DNA of 55,529 nucleotides from Adlercreutzia mucosicola DSM 19490 (GTDB lineage: Bacteria; Actinomycetota; Coriobacteriia; Coriobacteriales; Eggerthellaceae), in NCBI RefSeq assembly GCF_000422625.1, contig NZ_AUGK01000006.1, forward strand, positions 1 to 55,529, written 5' to 3'. The notes under the pieces are model-generated. The model did no database searches. It had not been told where the DNA came from and was given only the letters and a program-made list of their open reading frames with translations. The translations under genes and the position numbers were made by a program. Positions 22,801 through 31,327 of the stretch are shown piece by piece. The first letter of the stretch is position 1. The number at the start of each line of letters is the position of its first letter.

Positions 22801-23883
22801 TTGATCGTCACTATAAGCAGAGACGAACTGCTAAGGGCGATGTCTAGGCCCTGCAAGATAGCCAAGGGCCAGAGCGAGAGCCACCTGGCCTGCGTCCTGA
22901 TCGAAGCGCGCGGAGACGAGCTTTCGGTGGAGGCAAACGACCTCTACGAGTCGTGCTCGGTGACCGCCCCGGCCATCGTGGAGGAGCCGGGAAGCGCGCT
23001 CGTGAGCGGAAAATCGCTCGAAGCAATCGTTAAGTCAATGTCGGAGGGAGCGGTCACCATCGCACTTAGCCCCTCTGGTGTCTCCGTTTCCTGCGGGCGC
23101 GCCGAGTTCGGGGTGCCGTCGCTCGATCCCGCCGACTTCCCGTCGTTTCCCGCCCCTGAGTCGGGCGATACGGTCACCGTTCCGGCCGACTCCCTGGCCG
23201 CGCTCGTCAAGGCCTGCTCGTGGGCCTGCGCCGAGGAGGGCAAGGGCGCTGGCTCTGGTGCCGGCCGAAGTGTGGAGGGCGTTCTGGTCGAGGCGGGGGA
23301 CGGCTCCCTCCGTCTCACTGGTACCGACGGCCTTGCCATGGTTCGCGCAAAATGCGAAGTCGAGAGCACGGGCCGTATGCGCGAGTCGTTTCCCGCTGCG
23401 ATCCTGCAGACGGCGGCCGCTGCGTGCTCTGGCGGCGATGTGATCCTCACATCGTCTGGCAGCCAGTTGCGGCTGCGCGGCGAGGGGTTCGTCATGACGG
23501 CGCGCGCCTACTCTGGCGACTACCCCGAGTGCGACAGGTTCTTCTCCTTCGAGCCGTCCTGCACGGTGAGCGTCGGCCGCTCCGTAGCCCTCGAAGCCGC
23601 GCGCCGCGCGGCCGTCATCCCTGGGTCTAATCCCGTCAGGATCGGGTTCGACGACGCGGGCATGACGTTCTCGCGATCCTCCGACCGCGAGTCCATGAGC
23701 GAGTCGGTCGATGCCAATGTGTCATCGCCCTGCGAGATCGGGCTTAACGCCAAGTGCCTCGCAGCCGCTCTCGGGTGTCTCTCTGCCGGAAACGTCGAAA
23801 TATCGATGACCGACCCGCTCAAGCCGTTCGTGATGCGGGCCGGATGCGTCGAAGCCTTGCTCATGCCCGTCAGGATGCGGTAA
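22801..23883 (+). CDS. Phage-encoded DNA polymerase sliding clamp
   Basis: TTG 22801 follows AAAGGAGGTGA. The 360-residue length and layout match the bacterial beta clamp: VTISRDELLRAMS at the start, SLDPADFPSFP and YSGDYPECDRFF at the domain ends, and a C-terminus LLMPVRMR close to the LMPVRL of DnaN. The clamp encircles DNA and tethers polymerase. There is no phage polymerase gene here, so it likely redirects host replication proteins or supports recombination. Confidence 0.85.
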   Translation: MIVTISRDELLRAMSRPCKIAKGQSESHLACVLIEARGDELSVEANDLYESCSVTAPAIVEEPGSALVSGKSLEAIVKSMSEGAVTIALSPSGVSVSCGRAEFGVPSLDPADFPSFPAPESGDTVTVPADSLAALVKACSWACAEEGKGAGSGAGRSVEGVLVEAGDGSLRLTGTDGLAMVRAKCEVESTGRMRESFPAAILQTAAAACSGGDVILTSSGSQLRLRGEGFVMTARAYSGDYPECDRFFSFEPSCTVSVGRSVALEAARRAAVIPGSNPVRIGFDDAGMTFSRSSDRESMSESVDANVSSPCEIGLNAKCLAAALGCLSAGNVEISMTDPLKPFVMRAGCVEALLMPVRMR

Positions 23884-23893
23884 GGGAGGGGTT

Positions 23894-24160
23894 ATGGATG
23901 CTATAGGAGACGGACGCCTTGCCCTTCTGGCCGAGTACACCCGAGGGGTTCACTACTCGTTCATCGAGGCCGTGCGCCGCGCGAACGAGGCCCTGCGTCA
24001 GCGCGACTACTACCGCGCCCGCGCCCTTGAAGCCGCCTGCGCCCTGCGCGAGGCGCAGGGCGACTGCCCCGATGACGCGGGCGACCCATGCCCCAGGGCT
24101 TTTGGGCTTTTCTGTCGCGCCTGCTGCGAGGAGATAGATAAGGGGGCGAGATACCTGTGA
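23894..24160 (+). CDS. Small helical protein with Cys cluster
   Basis: The 88-residue product starts at ATG 23894 behind GGGAGGGG. It is Ala/Arg-rich and helical with a C-terminal Cys-rich segment (GLFCRACCEEI). Its stop overlaps the next GTG start. No family recognised. Confidence 0.6.
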   Translation: MDAIGDGRLALLAEYTRGVHYSFIEAVRRANEALRQRDYYRARALEAACALREAQGDCPDDAGDPCPRAFGLFCRACCEEIDKGARYL

Positions 24161-24375
24161 TCGATTTGAAAAACATCGGGCAGGCTATGGCCGTGGTCGT
24201 GGCTGTCCTGGTGGTTTTGTCCGAAGCGTGCCTCGCCGGCGCGGTGTCCATCGCTGCTGGCGCATGGGTCGGCCTTCTCGTCATGGCCGCGCTTCTGGCT
24301 GCAGATGCCGCCGCCGTCGCCGTTGTGTCGGTTGTGCTGTACCGATCCATGGGGGGCGGCCGTGGTGCGGAATAA
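24157..24375 (+). CDS. Small two-segment membrane protein
   Basis: GTG 24157 overlaps the upstream stop (GTGA). The 72-residue product has two long hydrophobic Ala/Val segments and a short basic end. Unknown function. Confidence 0.55.
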   Translation: MIDLKNIGQAMAVVVAVLVVLSEACLAGAVSIAAGAWVGLLVMAALLAADAAAVAVVSVVLYRSMGGGRGAE

Positions 24376-24457
24376 CTTCGCGGCCTACATACCGCAGATC
24401 GGATGGCTCGCCTTCATCGGCGGTGCCTGGTACAGATTGGAGGTGGTCGAGCCGTGA
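24362..24457 (+). CDS. 31-residue peptide linking to the helicase gene
   Basis: GTG 24362 overlaps the previous gene by 14 bases, and its TGA overlaps the GTG of the helicase-methyltransferase. The product (MVRNNFAAYIPQIGWLAFIG...) is weakly hydrophobic. Its main role could be translational coupling. Confidence 0.4.
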   Translation: MVRNNFAAYIPQIGWLAFIGGAWYRLEVVEP

Positions 24458-26949
24458 CGGCTGACTACTATGAGTTTCTAGCGCGCAAGGCGGTCACCGC
24501 TCCGCGAAGCGGTTTCGACCCCGGCGACGCTGTGTCGCCGGTGCTATTCCCGCACCAGCGCGACATCGTTCGATGGTGCCTCAGGGGTGGCAGGCGCGCC
24601 ATCTTCGCGGCTTTCGGCCTCGGAAAGTCGCTCATGCAGCTCGAGATCATGCGTCTTATCCTTGAGCACGAGGGCGGCTGCAAGTGCCTCATCGTGTGCC
24701 CGCTCGGCGTTCGGCAGGAGTTCAAGCGCGACGCCGAGCTTCTGGGCCTGTGCCCGCAGTTCGTGCGCCGCACCGATGAGGTGGTCGGCGACGGATTGTA
24801 CCTGACCAACTACGAGTCCGTGCGCGACGGCAAGCTGGACGTGTCGGCGTTTACCGCCGTCAGCCTCGACGAGGCGAGCGTCCTTCGCTCCTACGGGTCG
24901 AAGACATACCAGTCGTTCCTCACCCTGTTCGAGTCGGTGCCCTACCGGTTCGTGGCGACCGCCACGCCCTCTCCGAACCGCTACAAGGAGCTTATCCACT
25001 ACGCTGGCTACCTCGGCGTGATGGACACGGGCCAGGCGCTCACGCGGTTCTTCCAGCGCGACTCGACCAAGGCGGGAAACCTCACCCTCTATCCCCATAA
25101 GGAGCGCGAGTTTTGGCTGTGGCTCGCCACCTGGGCCGTGTTCGTGCAGCGCCCGAGCGATCTTGGGTATTCCGATGAGGGCTACGAACTTCCGCCCATC
25201 GAGGTGGTGTGGCACGAGGTGGCCATGCCCGAGGGTGCCGCCGCATCCGAGGGCCGAGACGGCCAGCTGCGGCTCATCCGCGACTCGTCGGCGTCCCTCT
25301 CCGAGGCTGCCGCCATCAAGCGGGCCACCATGGGCGCGCGCATCGCCAAAGCCGCAGAGATCGTCGCGGATTCTCCCGATGACCACTTCATCCTGTGGCA
25401 CGATCTTGAGGACGAGCGACGCGAGATCGCCCGCCAGATACCCGAGGCGGTGGAAGTGTACGGATCGCAGCCGCTCGACGAGCGCGAGGACAGGATCGTC
25501 GGGTTCTCCGACGGTGAGTTCCGCATCCTGGCAACCAAGCCCGTACTGTCTGGCTCCGGGTGCAACTTCCAACGGCACTGCCACCGCGAGGTGTTCTGCG
25601 GCGTCGGCTTCAAGTTCAACGATTTCATCCAGGCCATCCACCGGGTGCAGCGATTCCAACAATCGCACCCAGTGCGCATCGATATCATCTACTCGGAAGG
25701 CGAGGGCCATGTTGTCGAGGTGCTGCGCGAGAAGTGGCGCGCCCACGACGAGCTGTGCCAGCGCATGGCGGCCATCATCCAGGAGTTCGGGCTTGCAGAG
25801 GCCGACGCGGCCTCTGCCATGCGCCGCTCCATGGGCTGCGAGCGCCGCGAAGAGTCGGGCGAGAAGTGGCGCGCGGTGAACAACGACACGGTTGACGAGA
25901 CAGCCTCTATGGCATCCGACTCGGTAGATCTGATCGTGACGAGTATCCCATTCTCGAACCACTATGAGTACACGCCAAGCTACAACGACTTCGGGCACAC
26001 CTCGGGAAACGGGGAGTTCTTCGAGCAGATGGACTTCCTCACCCCCGAGCTTCTGCGGGTGCTGCGCCCTGGGCGCATCTATGCCTGTCACGTCAAGGAC
26101 AGGATCCTCTTCGGCGGCGTCACCGGCGCGGGGCTGCCGACGGTAGACCCGTTCCACGCGCAGGTGATCACACACTGCACGGCCCACGGCTTCGATTACA
26201 TCGGCATGATCACGGTGGTCACCGACGTGGTGCGCGAGAACAACCAGACGTACCGCCTCGGGTGGACTGAGCAGTGCAAGGACGGCACGAAGATGGGCGT
26301 CGGCTGCCCCGAGTACGTCCTGCTTTTCCACAAGCCTCAGAGCGACCGCACGCGCGGCTACGCCGATGTTCCCGTGTCGAAGGACAAGGACTGCTACACC
26401 CTGGGGCGCTGGCAGACCGACGCTCACGCCTTCTGGCGCTCGTCGGGAGACAGGCTCCTCGAAGCAGCAGACTTCGCCGATATGGAGATGAGCGAGCGCT
26501 GCCGCCTGTTCCGCGACTTCACGCTGTCCCATGTTTACGACCACGAGTGGCACGTGTCCCTGGCCGACGCTATGGCGGCCGCAGGGCAGCTGCCGACCAC
26601 GTTCATGGCGCTCGCGCCGGCATCGTGGCACCCCGACGTGTGGACTGACGTGGCTCGTATGCGAACGCTTAACACCGAGCAGTCGCGCAAGCGCCGCCAG
26701 AACCACGTCTGCCCGCTGCAGTTCGACATCGTAGACAGGCTCATCGAGCGCTACAGCAACCCGGGCGAGGTGGTGTTCGATCCCTTCGGCGGCCTCATGA
26801 CGGTGCCGCTGCGCGCCGTGCGCGCTGGAAGGCGCGGCGTGGGCACGGAACTCAACCCCGCCTACTTCGACGACGGTGTGGCGTACCTGCGCGCCCTCGA
26901 CGCCGAGGCAGACGCTCCTACCCTGTTCGATCTTGGCGGTTCGGCATGA
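24454..26949 (+). CDS. SNF2-like helicase fused to a DNA adenine/cytosine-N4 methyltransferase
   Basis: The 831-residue product starts at GTG 24454. Residues 1-460 are a superfamily 2 helicase: Walker A around G55-LGKS, a DEAS box at 139-142, TATPSPNR as motif III, and a motif VI region FIQAIHRVQRFQQ. Residues about 470-831 are a methyltransferase with the amino-MTase motif IV as TSIPF (near 496-500) and the SAM-binding DPFGG near 776, in the permuted beta-type order. It would move along DNA and methylate an amino base, either adenine N6 or cytosine N4. No nuclease domain is visible, so it is more likely protective or regulatory than restrictive. Confidence 0.85.
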   Translation: MTADYYEFLARKAVTAPRSGFDPGDAVSPVLFPHQRDIVRWCLRGGRRAIFAAFGLGKSLMQLEIMRLILEHEGGCKCLIVCPLGVRQEFKRDAELLGLCPQFVRRTDEVVGDGLYLTNYESVRDGKLDVSAFTAVSLDEASVLRSYGSKTYQSFLTLFESVPYRFVATATPSPNRYKELIHYAGYLGVMDTGQALTRFFQRDSTKAGNLTLYPHKEREFWLWLATWAVFVQRPSDLGYSDEGYELPPIEVVWHEVAMPEGAAASEGRDGQLRLIRDSSASLSEAAAIKRATMGARIAKAAEIVADSPDDHFILWHDLEDERREIARQIPEAVEVYGSQPLDEREDRIVGFSDGEFRILATKPVLSGSGCNFQRHCHREVFCGVGFKFNDFIQAIHRVQRFQQSHPVRIDIIYSEGEGHVVEVLREKWRAHDELCQRMAAIIQEFGLAEADAASAMRRSMGCERREESGEKWRAVNNDTVDETASMASDSVDLIVTSIPFSNHYEYTPSYNDFGHTSGNGEFFEQMDFLTPELLRVLRPGRIYACHVKDRILFGGVTGAGLPTVDPFHAQVITHCTAHGFDYIGMITVVTDVVRENNQTYRLGWTEQCKDGTKMGVGCPEYVLLFHKPQSDRTRGYADVPVSKDKDCYTLGRWQTDAHAFWRSSGDRLLEAADFADMEMSERCRLFRDFTLSHVYDHEWHVSLADAMAAAGQLPTTFMALAPASWHPDVWTDVARMRTLNTEQSRKRRQNHVCPLQFDIVDRLIERYSNPGEVVFDPFGGLMTVPLRAVRAGRRGVGTELNPAYFDDGVAYLRALDAEADAPTLFDLGGSA

Positions 26950-26977
26950 TGCGCGGCTCTTCTAGGGGGCGGTTGTT

Positions 26978-27202
26978 ATGACCGTGTACGACGTTCCAAC
27001 CTGCCCGCCAGAGCCGCCCGATGCGACCGCTCACATGGCGTGGTGCGACCGCTGCTCCCACTGGATCGAGTGCCCCTGCGGCTGTTGCTACGGGTGGTGC
27101 AGCGCTGGCGGCGAGTTCTGTAAGCCCGATGACCGCGAGGAGTGCTATCTGTTCTGCGGAGTGCCGCCCAAGCAGCCAGACCCCATCGGGGTGTATTGGT
27201 GA
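26978..27202 (+). CDS. Cys-rich small protein
   Basis: The 74-residue product has about a dozen Cys, many paired (WCDRCSHWIECPCGCCYGWC), suggesting one or two zinc sites. ATG 26978 follows GGGGGCGG. Unknown function. Confidence 0.6.
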   Translation: MTVYDVPTCPPEPPDATAHMAWCDRCSHWIECPCGCCYGWCSAGGEFCKPDDREECYLFCGVPPKQPDPIGVYW

Positions 27203-27229
27203 GAGAGGCCATTGAGAGAGGAGGTGCCC

Positions 27230-27652
27230 ATGAACCTGGCGCAGGATAGCGCCTTTTGGAGGATGAGGCCCGAGACCATGGGCCTCATTGTTTCCGCGCT
27301 CTCGGCCGAGCGCAGGGACGCCGTGTGGCCGCGCCTGCTCGCACCTATGTGCTCGATGGTGCGAGGCTCGGGCAAGCTCGGCGAGCTAGAGACGGAATGG
27401 CTTGACCAGTGGCTGCTATACGAGGCTGGCAGGGGGGATCTGTGTCCGCAGGATGTGCAGACGGTTCAGATGTCCATTGCCGATGCCGCGCTGGCGCTCG
27501 GCTACGGCAGCGCGCCTGTGGCCGACGTGGTGGCTGTGCGCGCCATCCGCGCCCTTCGTGAGATCGGTGTTCTACGCCTCGTCCACAAGGGCATCAAGGG
27601 CCACTCGTCGCTCTATGCGGTGATGCCCCTGCCGCCGCTTCAATCCGACTGA
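27230..27652 (+). CDS. Winged-helix protein beside the iteron array
   Basis: ATG 27230 follows GAGGAGGTG. The 140-residue product has a helical N-terminus and a C-terminal winged helix: AVRAIRALREIGVLRLVHKG then SSLYAVMPLP as the wing. Its stop codon overlaps the first of a set of iterons, so it is the best candidate for the protein that binds them, as replication initiator or regulator. No helicase-loader or primase signature is seen. Confidence 0.65.
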   Translation: MNLAQDSAFWRMRPETMGLIVSALSAERRDAVWPRLLAPMCSMVRGSGKLGELETEWLDQWLLYEAGRGDLCPQDVQTVQMSIADAALALGYGSAPVADVVAVRAIRALREIGVLRLVHKGIKGHSSLYAVMPLPPLQSD

Positions 27653-27871
27653 TTCCCTAACAGTTGCCACGAGAAAACACAAGGGAATTTTGGTGCTCTG
27701 CGGTTGCAGATTCACTAACAGATCAACGGGCTTTCAGTTAGGGAAACGCTGCTGTTGCAGGACAGAATTCCCTAACAGTTACTTAAAGGAAGCGTAGGGA
27801 ATTTTCGGGTGAAAATTCCCTAACAGTTGGAGCGGATTCCCTAACAGTTGAGGGGCAATTCCCTAACAGTT
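27652..27871. repeat. Iteron array, candidate replication origin
   Basis: ATTCCCTAACAGTT occurs five times exactly (27652, 27767, 27815, 27836, 27858). A degenerate copy lies at 27710 and an inverted copy at 27735-27746. Inverted half sites AGGGAATTTT lie near 27682 and 27796. The last three copies are 21 and 22 bases apart, two DNA turns. The region 27653-28018 has no gene. Confidence 0.75.
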
Positions 27872-28018
27872 AGCCAAGGTTTTGCTGGGAACTTTTCCGA
27901 TATCCAGATTTATCCAGAGCTATAGAGGAAGAGATGCAGTGAAGAATGGGTCGCGACCTGTGAAAGCGAGGGAGTCTCGCTCGTGGCACTTTCGCACGCA
28001 TTTCGGAAAGGAATACGA

Positions 28019-28270
28019 ATGCACGTCTTCATCGTCACCGATGACACCTACCAGCAGCGTCCGTCACTGGCGTTCTTGAGCCATGAGGATGCCGTGACTG
28101 CGGCCCAGTGCGCCTACGGGCTGTCTGCCTGCGGTGCGGAGAATCATGTCCTCTCCATCCCGCTGCTGTTCTCAGATCCTCCCGGTCTCGTCACACTCGC
28201 CGACATCGATGAAGAGCAGCATCTCGTCAGCGCTAAGGCGCGATCTGGCGAAGATTCGACCACTGACTAG
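28019..28270 (+). CDS. Small phage protein of unknown function
   Basis: ATG 28019 follows GAAAGGAA. The 83-residue product (MHVFIVTDDTYQQRP...) looks compact, with a beta-rich start. It is the first gene after the iteron array. No family recognised. Confidence 0.6.
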   Translation: MHVFIVTDDTYQQRPSLAFLSHEDAVTAAQCAYGLSACGAENHVLSIPLLFSDPPGLVTLADIDEEQHLVSAKARSGEDSTTD

Positions 28271-28318
28271 CAAACCAAAGAAATGGGGCCTCAAATCGCC
28301 CCAGAATCGAGGAAAGAC

Positions 28319-29236
28319 ATGGAGCGGAAAGATCCCAAGGACATGACCGCCAGCGAGCTGCTGCGTTGGGCTGCCAACGGCGAGCCCAACGAGTACGGAA
28401 ACACCACTACCCCTCACAAGCTGTTTACGGCTCTCTGCGGCAAGCCGTACTGCAACACATCCTATGACGAGGATGCGCGCAGCATCCGCGCCCTCGCCGA
28501 CAAGATCGACGCCGAGATCGAGGCGGCCCGCGACGAGTCATTCTTGTCGCACGTCGATTCGCTCATCAGTCTGTGTGGCTATCCCATCCGCCGAAAAGGC
28601 GAGGAAGTGTTTGACGAATGGATCGATCGCTGCTTCATCCCTCGCCACCGCTACGAGGACGGCGAGACCGTGCAGTTCGGCGACCGTGACATCGACTGGG
28701 ACGACACAGATGAGTGCCGAGCCCCGGGTGTGCAGTGGGTGGCGACTGCGGTAGATTGCAACGGCAGGATCCTCGCCACGGCATATGACAAAATCGTCGC
28801 CGTTGCCAAAACGGACGAGTACGGCCGCGTGAAGCGCCGCGTTCCCGAGGTGCCGGGAGCCGACGGGCTGCCCATCGAGGAGGGCGAGACAGTGTGGGAC
28901 ACGGAGAGCGGAAAGGAGCTCAGCGTCTGCGCGATAGCCAACGCCGACGCCGGAATGATCCAGTGCTCCGACGACGATGGCTACTGCGAGGACTACGACG
29001 CACGGCACCTGACCCACACCCCGCCCGACACCCAGCAGCGCATCGACGCCGATGCGCTGAAAAGCACCGCCTCCTACTGGGATTGTCTCGGCAGGAGCTG
29101 CGTAGATTGCCCTGCAGAGATCGACGATAAGAGACCCTGGGAGCGATGTGGCGCCAGCAGCTGCGAGCAGGCCCAGCTGCTCGACCTGCTCCGCCGCCAG
29201 CGCGAGCTGGACGCCCGCAAGGGAGGTGTGAAATGA
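28319..29236 (+). CDS. Phage protein with C-terminal Cys motif, unknown function
   Basis: ATG 28319 follows GAGGAAAG; ATG 28283 is less supported. The 305-residue acidic product has an N-terminal helical region, a beta-rich middle (DGETVQFGDRDIDW, GETVWDTESGKELSV) like small SH3-type barrels, and a C-terminal segment with four Cys (YWDCLGRSCVDCP...ERCGASSCEQ) ahead of a basic helix. Such modules recur in phages without a known role. It overlaps the next gene at ATGA. Confidence 0.65.
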   Translation: MERKDPKDMTASELLRWAANGEPNEYGNTTTPHKLFTALCGKPYCNTSYDEDARSIRALADKIDAEIEAARDESFLSHVDSLISLCGYPIRRKGEEVFDEWIDRCFIPRHRYEDGETVQFGDRDIDWDDTDECRAPGVQWVATAVDCNGRILATAYDKIVAVAKTDEYGRVKRRVPEVPGADGLPIEEGETVWDTESGKELSVCAIANADAGMIQCSDDDGYCEDYDARHLTHTPPDTQQRIDADALKSTASYWDCLGRSCVDCPAEIDDKRPWERCGASSCEQAQLLDLLRRQRELDARKGGVK

Positions 29237-29511
29237 GCGAGTTCACCAAGGGCGACTACGTAGTGCACATCAACGAGTTCGGCGATGGAGACTACGGGCG
29301 CGTCGCATCCGTGGTCGATGGCGGCAGGGTGTTCGTATGCTTCACAAGCGGCTGCACGGCCTCGGCGTGCGACCCCGCGCACCTCAGAAGGGTCGAGCCA
29401 CGCGCATGGATGGGGCAGGTAGGGTTCGGCTACCACCGCTTCGACGACGAGTGCCCCGACTACGACCCTGGGTGCTGCGCGGCGTACTGCCCGGAGAAGG
29501 GAGGCGAGTAG
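29233..29511 (+). CDS. Small SH3-like Cys-containing protein
   Basis: ATG 29233 overlaps the previous TGA and follows GGGAGGTG. The 92-residue product starts with a KOW/SH3-like pattern (KGDYVVHINEFGDGDYGRVA) and ends with several Cys (CPDYDPGCCAAYCPEK). Unknown function. Confidence 0.6.
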   Translation: MSEFTKGDYVVHINEFGDGDYGRVASVVDGGRVFVCFTSGCTASACDPAHLRRVEPRAWMGQVGFGYHRFDDECPDYDPGCCAAYCPEKGGE

Positions 29512-29513
29512 CC

Positions 29514-29840
29514 ATGGCGTACATCTACATAAGCGGCTCCGTGACGGGCTGCGAGAACCGCAACTTCGACGCGTTCCGCGAGGCGCAGAGGACGCTGGTC
29601 GATGCCGGCCACGTGGCCATCATCCCGCACCAGTTCGTCGTTCCGTCTGCGACTCACGAGCAGGCCATGCGCGCGTGCATCAACGAGCTGACGTGGCGTT
29701 TCGGCGGCTTCTCTTACGACGGCGTGGCCCTCCTCGAAGGCTGGGAGCAGTCGGAGGGCGCGAGGCTTGAGAAGGCGGTGGCCGAGGCGTGCGGCATCCT
29801 GTGCATGACCGTGGACGAGTGGATAGAGGAGGCGATCTGA
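29514..29840 (+). CDS. DUF4406, nucleoside deoxyribosyltransferase-like protein
   Basis: The 108-residue product carries the DUF4406 layout: YISGSVTG at the start, FREAQRTLVDAGHVAIIPHQ, then VALLEGWEQSEGARLE. The fold is related to nucleoside 2-deoxyribosyltransferases, which act on nucleotides; activity of the phage versions is not established. ATG 29514 follows GGGAGGCG. It overlaps the next gene at TGATG. Confidence 0.8.
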   Translation: MAYIYISGSVTGCENRNFDAFREAQRTLVDAGHVAIIPHQFVVPSATHEQAMRACINELTWRFGGFSYDGVALLEGWEQSEGARLEKAVAEACGILCMTVDEWIEEAI

Positions 29841-30244
29841 TGGCGATCAAGAACTACTCTACGAAGGTGGCGGCGAGCAAGACCGTCGGAGAGGTGATGG
29901 AAATGCTGGCGTCCCACGGGGCCGACTCTATCAACATCGAGTACGGCGAAGACGGCCCGCTGGGCGTGGCGTTCAGGCACTCGGGAAGCGTCTACCGCCT
30001 CCCGGCACGCCCCGAGGCCGTGTCGCGAATCCTCAAGGAGCAGGGCAAGCCCTGCAACGGTGGTCAGGCGTCCAACGTCGCCTGGCGCAACGTCAAGGAC
30101 TGGATCGACGCCCAGATGGCCATGGTGGAGACGGGGCAGGCCGATCTGGCCGAGGTGATGATGCCCTACATGCTGGACAACAAGGGGTATACGCTCTACG
30201 AGACCATGGCGGGCAGGATGCTGCCCGGGGAGGAGGCGCGATGA
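29840..30244 (+). CDS. Conserved phage protein of unknown function
   Basis: The 134-residue product has the pattern of a widespread phage family of unknown role: TKVAASKTVGEVMEMLASHG, a beta strand pair, VAWRNVKDWIDAQMAMVETG, and EVMMPYMLDNKGYTLYE. It overlaps both neighbours by a few bases, so it is part of a tightly coupled operon. Confidence 0.7.
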   Translation: MAIKNYSTKVAASKTVGEVMEMLASHGADSINIEYGEDGPLGVAFRHSGSVYRLPARPEAVSRILKEQGKPCNGGQASNVAWRNVKDWIDAQMAMVETGQADLAEVMMPYMLDNKGYTLYETMAGRMLPGEEAR

Positions 30245-30570
30245 GCGAGTCGAGAAGCTGCGGGACGTGCGGCCGGTACGTAGACCTGCCCGTCGAGGAC
30301 GGCGACCCCGGAGACCGCATCGGGGTGTGCCCGTGCGCGTGGCTGGTCGACCTTGCGGAGTCGCGCCCCCTGTTCGACGGGCTGTACCCGGATGACGATG
30401 CCTGCGAGATGTGGGTGCCGGAGCAGAGCGGCGAGCAGCTGGTGCGCTGCCGCGACTGTTGGAACTGCGCCGTTGCAGCCGACGGGAGCGGCCCGTACTG
30501 CGCGCACTGGTCGCGCAGGGTGCCCTGGGACGGGTACTGCCATCTGGGAGAGCGAAAGGAGGAGCGATGA
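30241..30570 (+). CDS. Cys-rich phage protein
   Basis: ATG 30241 overlaps the previous TGA. The 109-residue product has paired Cys at both ends (SCGTCGRYVDLP, VCPCAWL, RCRDCWNCAV, YCAHW), probably zinc-binding. Unknown function. Confidence 0.65.
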   Translation: MSESRSCGTCGRYVDLPVEDGDPGDRIGVCPCAWLVDLAESRPLFDGLYPDDDACEMWVPEQSGEQLVRCRDCWNCAVAADGSGPYCAHWSRRVPWDGYCHLGERKEER

Positions 30571-30899
30571 GCGATGAGCTGAAGCCGTGCCCGTTCTGCG
30601 GGGGCGATGCGACAGAAGGCCCAGTGTTCGTGACCAGGATGCCGAGCGGCGACATAGGCTGGGTCGGCTGTGTTCCCTGCGGCGTGTTCGTCAACTACAC
30701 GCACGGCGAGGGCGGGAGGAGAGAGGCCGTGAGGGCCTGGAACACCCGCGCCGAGCGCACGTGCCGTCCAAAGGGCGGAGTCGGCGGATGGTTCTGCTCG
30801 GAGTGCGGCGTGTTCGTCAACAACGACTGCATAGCTGACGCGCAGCGTTGGATCGCGCCCCGGTACTGCCCGAACTGCGACGCCAAGGTGGTGCGGTAG
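30567..30899 (+). CDS. Lar-like zinc-ribbon protein
   Basis: ATG 30567 overlaps the previous stop and follows AAAGGAGG. The 110-residue product starts with ELKPCPFCGGDA and has AVRAWNTRA, the signature shared with Lar-type restriction alleviation proteins, then a second pair of Cys motifs (FCSEC, YCPNC). Lar-like proteins change host restriction-modification activity, but many short members of this group have no tested role. Confidence 0.65.
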   Translation: MSDELKPCPFCGGDATEGPVFVTRMPSGDIGWVGCVPCGVFVNYTHGEGGRREAVRAWNTRAERTCRPKGGVGGWFCSECGVFVNNDCIADAQRWIAPRYCPNCDAKVVR

Positions 30900-31241
30900 A
30901 TGGAGCGCCCGTACGAGATACCCGACCCGTTGGAGGTCACGCCATGGCGCGAGCGCGAAAAGGAGCGGTGGTTCGCCGAGAACCGCACGGGCAGGAAGTG
31001 CACGGCGGTCATAGACGAGCCGAGGGGATGCCTCTGCTGCGTGTTTCACACCGCTCGGTGGAGCTGCCCGCCGTGGGGCGGGAAGATCGTCATGTGGGAC
31101 GGGCACGCAAAAGCGAACACCTGCGGCATCTACTGCACCATCGCGCGCAACGGCATCGTGTCGGTGATCGACCGCGACGACCGCGAGTTCAAGCCCGATT
31201 GGTGCCCGCTCGCGCCCGTGGAAGAGGAGGCCCCGTGCTAG
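30900..31241 (+). CDS. Cys-rich phage protein
   Basis: The 113-residue product begins directly after the previous stop. Cys residues occur in GCLCCVFH, SCPPW, TCGIYCTI and WCPLAP. Its spacing suggests metal binding. Unknown function. Confidence 0.6.
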   Translation: MERPYEIPDPLEVTPWREREKERWFAENRTGRKCTAVIDEPRGCLCCVFHTARWSCPPWGGKIVMWDGHAKANTCGIYCTIARNGIVSVIDRDDREFKPDWCPLAPVEEEAPC

Positions 31242-31327
31242 CCCGAGCCGCCCTAGCGGCGATTATTGTTCCATTGGCACTCGTGTGTTTTATGAGCGCT
31301 GCCGAGATACGGAGGTGCTGTCGGTGA
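31235..31327 (+). CDS. 30-residue membrane micropeptide
   Basis: GTG 31235 follows GAAGAGGAGG. The product (MLARAALAAIIVPLALVCFM...) is one hydrophobic segment with a basic tail. It overlaps both the upstream stop and the methyltransferase start (GTGA). Confidence 0.45.
   Translation: MLARAALAAIIVPLALVCFMSAAEIRRCCR

Noticed and set aside
24544-26706. 720-codon minus-strand frame opposite the helicase-methyltransferase
   Set aside because: High-GC antisense openness; the plus strand carries all helicase and methyltransferase motifs.
27882-28079. Frame starting at 27882 after the iterons
   Set aside because: No ribosome site, and the gene at 28019 in another frame has one.
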